Origin: Tetrahymena elliotti 4EA | Taxonomy: Eukaryota > Ciliophora > Oligohymenophorea > Hymenostomatida > Tetrahymenidae | Length of the DNA stretch: 64,000 nucleotides | Direction: 5' to 3' | Assembly: GCA_000231825.2 (NCBI GenBank) | Contig: JH720307.1 | Location: 892,880 to 956,879 of the forward strand | Part shown: positions 12,101 to 23,470 of the stretch, one piece after another | Numbering within the stretch: the first letter of the stretch is position 1 | Layout: every line of letters starts with the position of its first letter | Notes under the pieces: generated by a model | The model's input: only the letters and a program-made list of their open reading frames with translations | The model's database searches: none | Told to the model about the DNA's origin: nothing | Program-made: the position numbers and the translations under genes

Positions 12101-14452
12101 AATTAGACTAAGAATGAATCAGCAGAATAGAAAAAAGATGTGTAAACAGTTAATTAGTAATAATAGTAAGGTTAAAAACCCTAAGCAAACAATTAAGAAT
12201 CTGAAATAAAAACAGCCGCTCAGTAAAATAAAATTGAATCTTCATAAAATCCATAAAGAGCAGCCATTCCATAAGAAAATAAAACTGGAAACCCTCTAAA
12301 TTAGTAAAATTAAGAGATTCAAGCCAATTCAGCTGACAAAAGTGTTTTAAAGTCTAATAATAATCCCTAAGAAAATTAATTTAAACAGGGTGAAGTTAAA
12401 TCATTATTAGAGCCAAAAGATTCTTAGCAGAATAAAGTTTAAATTAATAACAATAACTAAAACACAATCGAGTAAAGCAAAAATAATTAAGCTTCTTAAA
12501 ATGTTTCTAATCCATAGCAATAATCATAAAATAATCAATAATAACCTTTAAATTAAAAGGAAAATGGATCCATACAACCACCACTAAATCCTACTAAATA
12601 GCAGGAATAAAACAAGGAAGATTCTTAGGAAAAAGGTAAATAATAATAATAAATTCAAAGTTAAAACAACAGCCAAATAAATAATTAGTAACTAACAGAT
12701 AATTAAAAACCTCCTTAAATATAAGTTTAGAATAGTTAAAATACAAATCTTAACTAGGTTAATTAAAAGCAAGATGTATAAAACCCACAAAACTAAACCA
12801 CTTAATTACAATAAAGCTAATAGAATTCTAAGGTTGTTAATTCATAAATAGCAAATCCATAATAAAACTCAAGTATTTTAAAACCAGAAGGATAACCAAT
12901 CATAAACTCATAATAGAATAGTAACATTTCTTAAAATCTAAACCAAATTAAGCCAGCTTAACCTATGCAGAATCCAGAATAAGAGAAGTAATAGTAATAG
13001 AAGCTCCCTCTACAAGAAGCCTCAAATTAGGGTTAAGTATAGACAAGCTTACAAAAACCATAGTAAAACTTGAATGAAAGTTAGAACAATAAAAACTAAC
13101 AGCAAGGTATATAGTAAAATCCAACTGTGTAATAATATATCAGTAATAAAGAATAAAATCAAAATCAATCTCTAACTTAATAATAGCCTTTATCATAGCA
13201 AACTTAAATCTAAAAAGAATAATCATAAGTAGGTTAAAAAACTTTAGAGGTAAATCCTAGTAAGTAAGAAGAGTAAAAATAAAATATAGTTGAAGGTAGT
13301 GAAATAAAAGCTTAGAATGCATAAGGTTAATAAAGTAATTCAAAACAAGATCCATAATAGAGCTAAATCTAAAATAATAAAATGGAGTAATAAAACTCAA
13401 TTTTACAATAAAATAGTAATAATACTGTTAACTAAAGCTAAATTAAACCCGCTTAGCCTGTTTAACAGATGGCATAAGTTTAAGTTGCTGCCAATCCTTA
13501 GTAAGCTGTTAATAATCAAAAACCAATCTAATAAAATATACCTTCATAAATTAAATCTCAAGTACCTTAGCCTGTTTAACAGAAACCATAAGTATAAAAT
13601 AAAACTTAATAGTAGTCTGAGTATGAAGAATATTCAGAATATGAATCTGAACTTGAGCCAGAGAATAAAGTTTAATAAGCTAATCCTAATCCTTAATAAA
13701 GCAAGTTAGCATAAGTTTAGTTAGCCAATCCTTAGTAAGCTGCTAATAGTCAAAAACCAACTTAATAAAATATACCTGCATAAATCAAATAATAAGTACC
13801 TTAGCCTGTTTAATAGAAACCTTAAGTATAAAATCATACTTAATAGGAGTCTGAGTATGAAGAATATTCAGAATATGAATCAGAACCCGAACCTTAACCT
13901 TAACCTTAAATTAAAGTTCAATAACCTAATCCTATTCAATAGCAAAATTAGTTGTCAAAAGTTTAAGTAGCCAATCCTTAGTAAGCTACTAATATTCAAA
14001 AACCAATTTAATAAAATATACCTTCATAAATTAAATAATAAGTACCTTAGTCTGTTTAATAGAAACCATAAGGATAAAATCAAACTTAATAGTAGTCTGA
14101 GTATGAAGAATATTCAGAATATGAATCAGAACCTGAACCTTAGCAGGTAATCAAAGCAGCAAACTTAGGTTAATAAAGTTAGTTGCCTTAACAATAGCCT
14201 TAGATTAAAAACTAATAATTACAATAAGCTTAAATGTAAACAAATAATAGCAATCTATAACCATAGTAAAAAATTTAAAATCAAAATTAAACTGCTCAGA
14301 ATGAATTGAACGTAACTGCAAAATTTGGATAGCCAGTTTTAAATCCTCAACAAAACCAACAGCAGTAAATATAGAATAGATAAAGGTAGGATACCATAGA
14401 TATTGCCAAAGAATTAAATAAAATGTAAAATAACTTAAATAGCAACAAGTGA
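6116..14452 (+). CDS. Giant Gln/Asn-rich repeat protein, coiled-coil N-terminus
   Basis: A single frame of about 2,750 residues ending at TGA 14450-14452, in which most Gln codons are TAA/TAG. First in-frame ATG is 6116; coding-like sequence continues upstream to about 5975 without ATG, so an upstream exon is possible. A 66-nt in-frame stretch at 8433-8498 starts GTAAAA, ends TTAG and is far more hydrophobic than its surroundings, so it is most likely an intron. The first ~350 residues are charged and coiled-coil-like (many K-E-I-Q-Q heptads). The rest is low-complexity Q/N/S/K with short acidic islands (SEYEESE, SEYEEYSEYE). Two repeat families occur: three ~80-residue units at 10754-11486 and three ~80-residue units at 13478-14200. 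No enzyme domain recognised. Could be a structural, cortical or granule scaffold protein; that is inference from composition only. Confidence 0.8.
10754..11486 (+). repeat. Three tandem ~80-residue coding repeats (family A) in the Q-rich protein
   Basis: Units begin at about 10754, 11003 and 11237 (spacing 249 and 234 nt). Shared landmarks in order: QKPLTQQ, QQNQNQSE, an acidic segment (KESEYEDEQ in unit 1, degenerate in unit 2, QESKFEDEQ in unit 3), QQGIKQEPS or similar, KVNN, then a QLKxQ.QxPAS-like tail. Spacing is a multiple of three, so repeat gain or loss keeps the frame. Confidence 0.75.
13478..14200 (+). repeat. Three tandem ~80-residue coding repeats (family B) in the Q-rich protein
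   Basis: Units begin at 13478, 13715 and 13961 (spacing 237 and 246 nt). Each runs ANPQQA, QKPxQQNIPxQIK, QVPQPVQQKPQ, QNxTQQxSEYEEYSEYESE, followed by a variable E/P/Q tail. Nucleotide identity between units is high, which suggests recent duplication or gene-conversion homogenisation. Confidence 0.85.
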
Positions 14453-16384
14453 ACTAAAAAGTAGCAAATTTTTCAGAGAGATGAGGCAAAAAATCAATAA
14501 TAAAAAAGTTAATAAAAATTTTGTAAATAAAAATGAATTTGTAACAAATCATATTATTAAAAAAATTAAAATTAGTAAAAAATATGTTAAATAGATTCTT
14601 TACAATAAGCACATTATTGTTTAGTACTTAAAATTAAAAATGCTATCAAATTTTATCAATTTTATATAATTATTAAAACCAATTTTGCTGTTTAAATTTT
14701 TTCAACTTATTTTCTTTTTTTAATCATATTTTCATTTTAAATTATTATCATTCTTAATTTTAAGTTTAATTCTAGAAGAGCAAATTGTTTATGCTTAATA
14801 TTTTAAATACATTTTATAAGCTAACTCTATTCAATACTTATAAACATAAATATTAAGCTATAGAATTTTTTAAAAATAACTAAAACCAAATACAGTTCAA
14901 AAATCATTGATTGGAAAAAAATGTTTGAAGTGATTTTAAAGAAAGTTATAGAGAATTCTTTGTTTTTTAAATTAAGATTAGTGATATTGAAATTCTTTTT
15001 AACTTTTTTTGATATTCTTTATTTTTAAAGATTTATTTTTGCCATAAAATTAAGCATAAAAATAACTATTGACACTTGTAATTTTTTTATACTTAAAATT
15101 TATTAAAACAAAAAAATATTTAAATTTTTTAAATTTGTAAACAAGTAGCTTGATAAAATTCTTCTTAGTCAATTGAATTCAAGATAAAATATTATTTAAT
15201 TAGAACAAAAGAAATCTAATATTACTTAATAGAATAAATTTGTTTATTTTGCAATATTTGTATTATTAACATTAGCATTTTGTCAAAATTGATCAAATAA
15301 TTAATTTTTTATTGAAAATTTTATGCAAATTAAATGCCAAAATCAAAATATTTTTTTATATTTAAAATAACAGAAATGAAAGGTCTACTAAATCAAAGAA
15401 AATAGTGGTAAAAAAATTCTTAATGAATGAGGATGTTCTTAACTTAGATATTTTTTTGAAGTATTCAGAGTTGAAAATACTTAGGGTTTTTGATAGTAGA
15501 TTATGCTATAGAATTAAATTTATGATAAATATAAAATCTTTATATTAATATTGATTGGCCTCTTTCTCTTAAATATTTATTTTTAATTTTTATTAAATAT
15601 TTGATCGGCATTTATTATTCTTAAGATTTAAAATCCAGGAAATGACCAAAATTAAAATTTTTCTTTGTTTTAGTAGCTAAAGAGAAAGATATGAAAAATG
15701 AAAGAAATGAGTAAAATAGGAACAAATAAATTTACTGATATAAATTAAAATGAAAAGAAATACACTGTTTTGTGCAAATAAATAAATATTAATCAAAATT
15801 AGATACATGAATTAGTCATTGGTAATTTGATCAAAAAAAATGAAAAAAGCAAACTATCAAATAAATAAATAAATATACGTTAAAATTAATTAAAGAGGGA
15901 AAGTGTTATTAGCTTTGATAAGAAAGGAATTAATAAATAAACAAATAGCTGTTTCTTTGTTTCTTGAATATGGAATGCTCTAACCCAAAAAATAAAAATA
16001 AATAATTATAAATTAATAATTGCGCGATATCCGCCAAATATGTATTTAATAATTAGTTATTGATAAAATGAATGAAATAAATAATTGGTATTGAATGATA
16101 TATTTAGAAAGAGGACTGACATTCATTAAATTTTAATTCTCAAAATAAAAAATAATAAATAAAATTAATAAGGCCCAGTTTATATTATTAATAAATTTCG
16201 CAAACAAAAGTCAGAAAAAAAGGGTTAATACTCATCACATAAAAAACTTAAAACTAAAAATTATTAAACTCAACTAAAACAAAAACCATCAAAAGAGATA
16301 GAGGGCAATATTAGCAAGTAGAGAGTAATTAAACAACATACATATAGGTAGCTCTTATCAAATTGCTTTTACCAATCACAGTCA
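14453..16384. other. AT-rich intergenic region
   Basis: About 1.9 kb with no convincing coding, RNA or repeat signal. A small GC-rich patch near 16021-16036 (GCGCGATATCCGCC) stands out from the background but has no recognisable role. Confidence 0.5.
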
Positions 16385-17062
16385 ATGAATCAAAGAGACT
16401 CCATGGATACCTTTTACCCAAAAAGTGGTACTCAACAAACCTTACGAAGCAGCAATACCTATTAAATTGCTACTGATAATTATATACATCATTTTGAGCC
16501 AGCTATTTCTCGAGTAGAATTTGGTAGCGCAGATAGTTATATTACACCTCCTGCTAGATAATTAGAGCAGCTAGAATAAAAAAATTCATGGTTTCATCCT
16601 CCTAAAAAATCAAAAAAGTTTGTGAGAAGATATCTTGATTCAAGCGAAATGCAGCAGATATCAAAAAAATTAAATTTTTTTGATGATTCTCTCACAGGAT
16701 AATCTAATTCATCAACTGATTCTTCATAGACATAACAATCTTAAAATATTGGATTTGCAGTTGGAGTTATCAATGAAAGAGATTAGATAGACAGTTTAGA
16801 GCTAACCAACGCTTACTCAACATTAAGCATCAGTAATAATAATCCTTAAAATTAAAACTAGTCTAGTGTAAGCATGAGCACTAATGGAAATAGCTCATTC
16901 AATAAAAATCGTAATAGCATTGGTAATCATAGTTACAATCACCAATATCCAGGATAATAAAATAATTAAAACTCTTATGCAAATTAAAACAATAATAACA
17001 GCAATAATTATAAATACACAAAAGCACCAAGCAATCCAGAAAGCATTTTAAAATTCAGATGA
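16385..17062 (+). CDS. Small Ser/Asn/Gln-rich protein of unknown function
   Basis: Open frame of 225 residues from ATG 16385 to TGA 17060-17062. Composition is coding-like and unlike the flanks. It has an ordered-looking first half (MNQRDSMDTFYPK, EPAISRVEFGSADSY, a basic WFHPPKKSKKFVRRYLD) and an Asn/Gln-rich tail ending SNPESILKFR. No membrane segment and no family recognised. The frame is also open upstream of the ATG without a nearby alternative start, so a 5' exon cannot be excluded. It lies alone in intergenic DNA, same strand as the giant Q-rich gene. Confidence 0.55.
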
Positions 17063-18675
17063 AAAATTCAAGATTATTAATAAAAATTAAGGTAAAATTT
17101 GCTTGGTTGGTTAATAAACCTAAGTAACTTTTTACCTATTTTTAATTGAAATTTCACTCTATTACTTGATATAGCACAAAATGAGTGAATAATGATGATT
17201 GAAACTAATTTTTAGCTGAAATGAATATCAATTATTTTTTAACTCTCATAATATAAAACTAGTAAATAATAGCTAGAATTTATTTAAAGTAGCTTAATAT
17301 ATAAAAATATTATCTAAACAACAAACACAAACACACACACTCAAACGCAATTAAATCAACAAAGTGAAATTTACTCTTAGACGCAATAATAATTAATAAT
17401 AGTATTTAAAAAATTTAATTGATACGTCAGCTAATACACTGTAACTGAATTAAAATGTAACAAACAAACTAATTATGATTTTAATCATCTTCTCAATAAC
17501 TAATATAAATTAATTGCTATTGCAGAATTTTTCCAACATGAACAACAAACAAATAAATAAAGTGCTAAATCAAACAAAATTTTAACTACAAAGTATCTAA
17601 AATACAATAAAATGCATTAAATTATATGCTTATAATTTTATAAGGATATAGTTGTGTTGTATACTAAATATATTAATAAATATCCATCCATCTTAAAACT
17701 AACTGGCAAGACTTTATATCTATCTAAAACATCAACAAAAACTAACTAAAATTTATAAAAATATTAAGTATATAGAAGATTTCAATTAACAACAACTCGT
17801 ATTAAATATATTATATATAAATCAATATGTTAGTTTACCAATTTATTTTTATATTCTTTCTACTTTATTAGTGTGGTATCTTTTAATCTCTCTATACAAA
17901 TCAACACAATATTTATTAATTGATTATTGATTTCTTAATTCTTCTAACAAAAAAGATTTGATTAATAAAATTTTAAATTTAAATTTAACTGCGAATTAAG
18001 ATGATTAAATAAAGTTGATAATTAACAATATTATTTCTTTCATAATAAAATTTATTTTCAATCATAAATCTTTATTTTTAAAATTAAAAATAAGTATTAA
18101 TTTAAATAAAAGCTCTTTAAAAAATATTTTATTTTGTGTAATTGGAAATAAACTTTACTAAAGAAAAAATAATTTTGCTAAAATATTTTTTATCTTAAAA
18201 TTACAATGATCCAAAATGTATTAAAAAATGAGCACTAAATCTATTGAAATTATATTTAAATTGAATTTAGAAAGAATGATTTAAGTTTGCTATTTATGAT
18301 GCATATTTAATCATTTTATTAAATTAAAATTAAAATGTAAATATTAATTAAAATTTATAAAAACTCTTTTTGTTTGATATTTTCACTTATTATCAACAAA
18401 TAAAAAATTATTATTTGTTATAAAATTAGTTAAAATTTGAAATTCTAAAAATTTATTTTATTGTTTGAAGAAAATGAACATGATTTATTATTCTTAGTAA
18501 CAGATAAACTTAAAAATGAAAAAGAGTTTTTTTTGTATTGAAAAAGCTTAAATCTGATAGGAAAATACTTTTTTTCATATAAAACATAAAAAATAAAGTT
18601 TTTTAAAATTTTGATTTTGATTTAATTTTAATATTGTTTTAATTTGTATAAAAGTTATTTTTTTTATTATAAAAA
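17063..18675. other. AT-rich intergenic region
   Basis: No gene seen. A short CA-rich microsatellite-like stretch lies near 17322-17345. It separates the plus-strand small protein from the minus-strand proteasome gene, so it should hold the 3' ends of both. Confidence 0.45.
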
Positions 18676-19953
18676 TCAAGATTGCTTGGTTTTAAGTACT
18701 TTTACTGATAAATTGTCCTTGGTTCTATTATAAAATAAAAAATTATTTATTTGCTGAATATTTTAAATATATTTATTTACAAAGTATAGACTACTCCACC
18801 CCAACCAGAAAGAATATCTCTATCACAACCAGCACTTAAGCTTTATGCTACAATGTCTTCTAATTCATCAGGCTTGAGACCATTTCTCCAGAAAGATTCA
18901 CATGAACCAATTAATCCATCAGCACCTGTACCTCCAACTTAGAATTCACCTTCAATAGAGGTACAACCGATAGAATCATAAGTAGCAGTGATGGGAACAA
19001 CACCCTTTACATCATCATATTCTAAACCTGCAACAATAGGTGAAACAAAATAAGGACCCCATCTATTTATTTTAGTTTAAAAATGTTTAATAAAGGAATA
19101 TTATACTTAATATTAAAATAAATGTTCTTATTATTTTGATTTTATTATTTCACAATAAATAAAAAATCTTTGCAGATCTATTTTTTTCTTTGTATATTAA
19201 GTTGCTTTTAAAAATCTATTTGTTGAGTAAACTAGTTGGATTACTTATAATATTTCCTTAAAAATAAATCATTTTCATTAATTTTAGAAGTTTTATCTCT
19301 TTCTTAATAAGACTTTTATGTTTATAATTATGAAGCATTCTCATGTTTAAAAATAGGCTCAAATAACATTATCTATCTTTACGTTTTTACATCATTAATT
19401 AATGAAATTACTAAAAAACTATCAATTGATTATTGCAATAAGCAAAAGTATAAAATCGATTGTGTTACCTTTTTTCGTAGAGAGTAGCTGAAATAAGATT
19501 TACAAAAGTATTAACCTTCATGTCTTTATTTTCTCTAAGTCTGTATAAGTTTACTTTATATTAAATTAAACGGTGGCTATATTTTAAAATAAAAAATTAA
19601 GTCAATGATAACATGGTTTAGCATAAATTTTATGAAATATCTTCATTTTATGTGTACTAATTCCTTTATTAATTGAATAAAGTTTTTTGTTCTTCGACAT
19701 ATTCTTATTTGAAAATTTTCCTTTGAAATTCTAATTAAATAATTAATCATCTTTTTTATTACAAAGTTTAAACATCAGTTGCAAGACCAGTCAAACCTAA
19801 AAGGATATTATCTTGGATTCTGAATACTTTTTGGAAATTAGTGGCGACGGTTTGGAATTATGCACCCAAACGGCGATCTGTACCAATTGCTACACACTAT
19901 TCACCCTTCATGGCGAGCATGGAACCACCATTATATGAAAAAGGATCACCCAT
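18676..19953 (-). CDS. PSMB3: 20S proteasome subunit beta type 3
   Basis: Non-catalytic beta-ring subunit of the 20S proteasome, which degrades ubiquitinated proteins in cytosol and nucleus. Four exons: 19953-19763, 19576-19469, 19062-18781 and 18724-18676; together 630 nt, 209 residues, close to the usual ~205. The protein opens MGDPFSYNGGSMLAMKG and carries CVAIGTDRRLG, ILLGLTGLATDVQT, VNLYRLRENKDM, LYEKRWGPYFVSP, DSIGC and DRDILSGWGGVVYTL, all beta-3 landmarks. Beta 3 lacks the catalytic N-terminal Thr, as here. Translating past the last long exon would run through TAA (Gln) for over 100 codons; a 56-nt intron (18780-18725) instead joins to TKDNLSVKVLKTKQS and a TGA at 18678-18676, matching the normal beta-3 C-terminus. 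This gene is the best internal proof of the genetic code and intron style. Confidence 0.96.
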
Positions 19954-21078
19954 CTTGTATCTTTTTTTTACTTTTTAACTAAAACGATTATAGATTCAAT
20001 ATTAATTTTGAATATTATTCAATATTTTTTAATTAATTTTTGTTTTGATTTATTTTTTTATTTTGCAAAATTTAAAAACCCATAGTGATTGTCATTATGA
20101 CAATAAATTAATAAAGATTCTCTCTAATCTTGAAAGATATCTTCATTCATTTTCTCATATTTATTAACACTTCGCTTTCGATTCTAATTGTTTCTTTTCA
20201 TATTTATTCTCTACTCTTATTCTTTTCTTTCTTATATTTTGCTTTGCTTTTTATCAAAATAATTTACTCATTCATTTGTTAATTCATTTATTAACTTATT
20301 ATTTTACTCTTTTCATAATTTCTAAAATCATATTATTTTTTTTTTCTCCAATGATTTTATTCAAAAACTATTTTCATTACAATAATTTAAAAAAATCTCT
20401 TTACTAAAGGAGTAAAACTTAATCATATTCTTAAATTAGTTAAATATTTATTTAAATATTAACTTATTTTTAAATCATTTAATAATTAATTTTTACATTT
20501 TAGTTGAGGTTTATTAAATTTGTTGTCAAAAAAGATCTATATTTTTTAATATTTTTTCAAAATTGTGAATTTCAAAAAAATTGATAAAATTGAAATGATT
20601 TTTGTTAAGATTTCATTGAAGATTTTTAAAAAATTTAAAGAATCTAATTTATTTAATAAATTAATTTTTTTTAGAGATAATTTTAGGATTGAGCAATGAT
20701 TAAAATATTTTTTAATTTCAATAGAGCTTTTTCTTTATTAATTTAATTTTACAAAAAATATTTTTTGAAAAGTAGAACTTAAGAGTAAAAATAATGAAAA
20801 GAAATTAAAAGCAGAATGTTTGAGTTAAAATCTTAAAAAACAACGAAATTAAATTTAAATATTTATTATGAAAATAATTTAAAGTTAATTCTATTAATTA
20901 GCTGGAGTTTTAATAAAGAATATCTATTAAACAACAAGCCTAACTAATGAAATGAATTTTGAAAGTCGGTCACGATAATTACTTTAAATTAGAATAATAT
21001 TTTAATTAAATTCTATACATTTATATAAAGTGCCTGTAAAAACAAAATAAAATAAAATGAATTTAAGTTGAGATAATT
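19954..21078. other. AT-rich intergenic region upstream of PSMB3
   Basis: Contains the PSMB3 promoter side and the 3' flank of the coiled-coil gene. Pyrimidine-rich on the plus strand between about 20130 and 20360. No gene or RNA seen. Confidence 0.45.
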
Positions 21079-22353
21079 TCAATCGTTATCTGAATCTTAT
21101 TCTTCATCATCACTACCTTCATTGTACTATGGTTCCACATTAAGAATACCTGTGTATTTTTGTAAATCTTAAACACGTTTACTACAGAAAAGTAATTATT
21201 GCTAGAGTTGTAATTTGTCTCTATTTAGCTATTCTAACTCTCTTTATAATTTATAATTTTCATTTTTTTCTTCTTAAAGCCTTTCTTTTAATCTTTAATG
21301 AAACTCTCTAAGCATCGGTTATATTTCTTTTATATTGTTGATATTATTATTATGTATGGTGTGCTATATATTTTCTAAATCTCTTTTGTATTCATTAGCT
21401 AATTCTTCATATTCTTTTGATGACTCTTTTGCTCTTGAAACGCGGTCCTAATAATTTACAAAACGAATTAAATTTAAGCAAACAAAATATTCATTTTTGT
21501 TTTGTATTTTTTGTTTTATTTTCTTAAAAAGCATTCACTTTTTTAAAGGTTCTTTAAAACTGCTTTTGATAGTTAAGCTTTTTAAATATTTTTCAACTAT
21601 CAACCAATTTGACTAAAATATTTGGAGGATAGACATTTTTATATTAAATCTGGATTTTAAAAAATAAATCTGATTACCATAATTAATTAGGTTACACTAT
21701 TCATACTATCTGAAGCTGAGAGTTTGCTTTAATATCTTTCATCGTAATTTGTAAATTATTATGTTCTTTCATCATAAATATCTGGAGGTTCATATATTAC
21801 AGTTGGTGCATTTAAAATTGAAGTTCCAACTCCTGAAAGGATACTGGCCGCACTTTTGGCTACTTCATCTTTACCATTTAACAGCTAAAGGCTTTTATGG
21901 TTTGTTATCATAATATCTTTAGTTAAGTAAGGTCCATTATTTTATCCTAAATTAAGGGAATATAATCCACCTTACTTGGAAGGCTTTTAATATGGAGGTT
22001 ACTGCTAATACATATCTTGTTGTTGCGTATATTCTAAATAACTAAAAATGGTCTATATTTTATTTTATGAAGGAGTGAAATTCGATTTTAAGCTAATGCA
22101 CTTTAAATTTTTATATAATCTTCGCTATTTACTATTTATTTTTATTAAGATTTGAATTAGCTTTTTAAGTGCTTAATTAAGCTATCTATAATAAGACTGA
22201 TAATGAATTATTAATATTTCTCATTATCGTTTTATTTATTTTCTGCTTCATTCCCTCATTTAATCTTTCAAGACCATTACTAAATTTATTGATGACTAAA
22301 TTCTAAATTAAATTTTGATTGGTAAATAAATATTTTAACTTAGATACATTCAT
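21079..22353 (-). CDS. Coiled-coil protein of unknown function
   Basis: Three exons, 22353-22102, 22052-21678 and 21447-21079, give 331 residues ending TGA at 21081-21079; the lengths are whole codons (252, 375, 369). The first intron uses a GTGCAT donor, less typical but in phase. Residues ~1-84 are basic and helical (KLKYLFTNQNLIQNLVINKF). The middle is Gln/Pro/Tyr-rich (QQQDMYQQQPPYQKPS), then GVGTSILNAPTVIYEPPDIYDERT. The last third is a strong coiled coil (RAKESSKEYEELANEYKRDL, then EIQPMLREFHQRLKERLQEE and onward), ending in an acidic tail SDDEEQDSDND. No family recognised. A cytoskeletal or ciliary role would be typical for such ciliate proteins but is only a guess. Confidence 0.75.
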
Positions 22354-22495
22354 AATTATCAACATTTTCATAAATTCTTTCAAAATTTTGTTTAAATAAC
22401 TACCATTTTATAATTCATTTTATTCTATCCTTACAATTAAAAGTACAGAAAAACATTTTTTTTAAAAAGAATTAGTTTTCTTAACTAGATCTTAA

Positions 22496-22785
22496 TCTCA
22501 TTTAATAGAACATAGCTTTTTAGAACATAATTGTTGAACTCAAAGTTGAGAGTTTAAAAATATATACCTAATTTTCTCATTTAATAGAACNNNNNNNNNN
22601 NNNNNNNNNNNNNNNNNNNNNNNNNNNNNNNNNNNNNNNNNNNNNNNNNNNNNNNNNNNNNNNNNNNNNNNNNNNNNNNNNNNNNNNNNNAATATATACC
22701 TAATTTTCTCATTTAATAGAACATAGCTTTTTAGAACATAATTGTTGAACTCAAAGTTGAGAGTTTAAAAATATATACCTAATTT
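22496..22785. repeat. 79-bp tandem repeat (minisatellite) broken by an assembly gap
   Basis: The unit starting TCTCATTTAATAGAACATAG is complete from 22496 to 22574, and a second copy starts at 22575 and runs into Ns. To the right of the Ns the end of one unit is followed by a complete copy at 22707-22785. Period is 79 bp and the visible copies look identical. Each unit includes TTGAACTCAAAGTTGAGAG, which contains a short inverted repeat (CTCAA..TTGAG). Non-coding. Confidence 0.9.
22591..22690. other. Assembly gap (100 N)
   Basis: Exactly 100 Ns, a conventional placeholder of unknown true length, inside identical 79-bp repeats. The real array is probably longer than shown. Confidence 0.99.
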
Positions 22786-23470
22786 AAATATCTCATAAAA
22801 TTTTAATGTAAGTATAATTTTGTATGAATAAGGAGAGTTTTATTTTCTTCATATAAATTATTTTATTTTAAAAAATTTACTTATTATCAATGCTTGTTTT
22901 GTTTTACAAATTGTTTGGTAAAAATGTATGATTATTTCTAAAATTAGTTAATAAATTTTCTTGGTTAAAGGTTTTATATTAACCACAAGTACTTTAGACT
23001 TCTTATTTTAGTTTTAAGTTTAAAATATCAATAAGAAATGCATTGTTTCTATTTTATTATACTTAATGATAAGAGTTAAACTTATCACTTTCATACACTA
23101 AATTAAAAAAGAATTATTTTAAAATAAAGTAAATCAAAATTTGAAATTTAAATTAGAATATTTGAAAAATGGGAAGATTGAAGAAAGATTAAATATATGT
23201 TAAAAAACTTAAAAATACTTCAAATTAAAAATTGATGGATGGTTTTTCTTATTTTCGATATTGGTTATCTTTTGTGAGTTTGTTTAACCACTATATAAAC
23301 AATAACCATGACTTTTTAAGTTAGTCATTTGCTTTTTTTCATAAAAAATAATGATATTAAGTATCGATAAAGTCAAAACATTAATTAATTAAGCTTATAA
23401 ATATTTGCTTAGAAAAAGAGTTGTTAATTAAAATAGAAGTACATACAATAGAAATACAATTAAAATAAGT

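Larger units (their letters stand above)
22354..23470. other. Intergenic region holding a minisatellite and assembly gap
   Basis: Divergent region between the coiled-coil gene (-) and the TPR gene (+), so it should carry both promoters. The 79-bp repeat and N-gap described separately occupy 22496-22785. The remainder is plain AT-rich sequence. Confidence 0.5.

Noticed and set aside
8633..13709. Many short ATG-to-TAA/TAG frames on both strands within 8.6-13.7 kb
   Set aside because: They are antisense or out-of-frame shadows of the giant Q-rich gene, whose own frame is full of TAA/TAG read as Gln.
17322..17345. CA-rich stretch as a possible regulatory repeat
   Set aside because: Too short and impure; an ordinary microsatellite.
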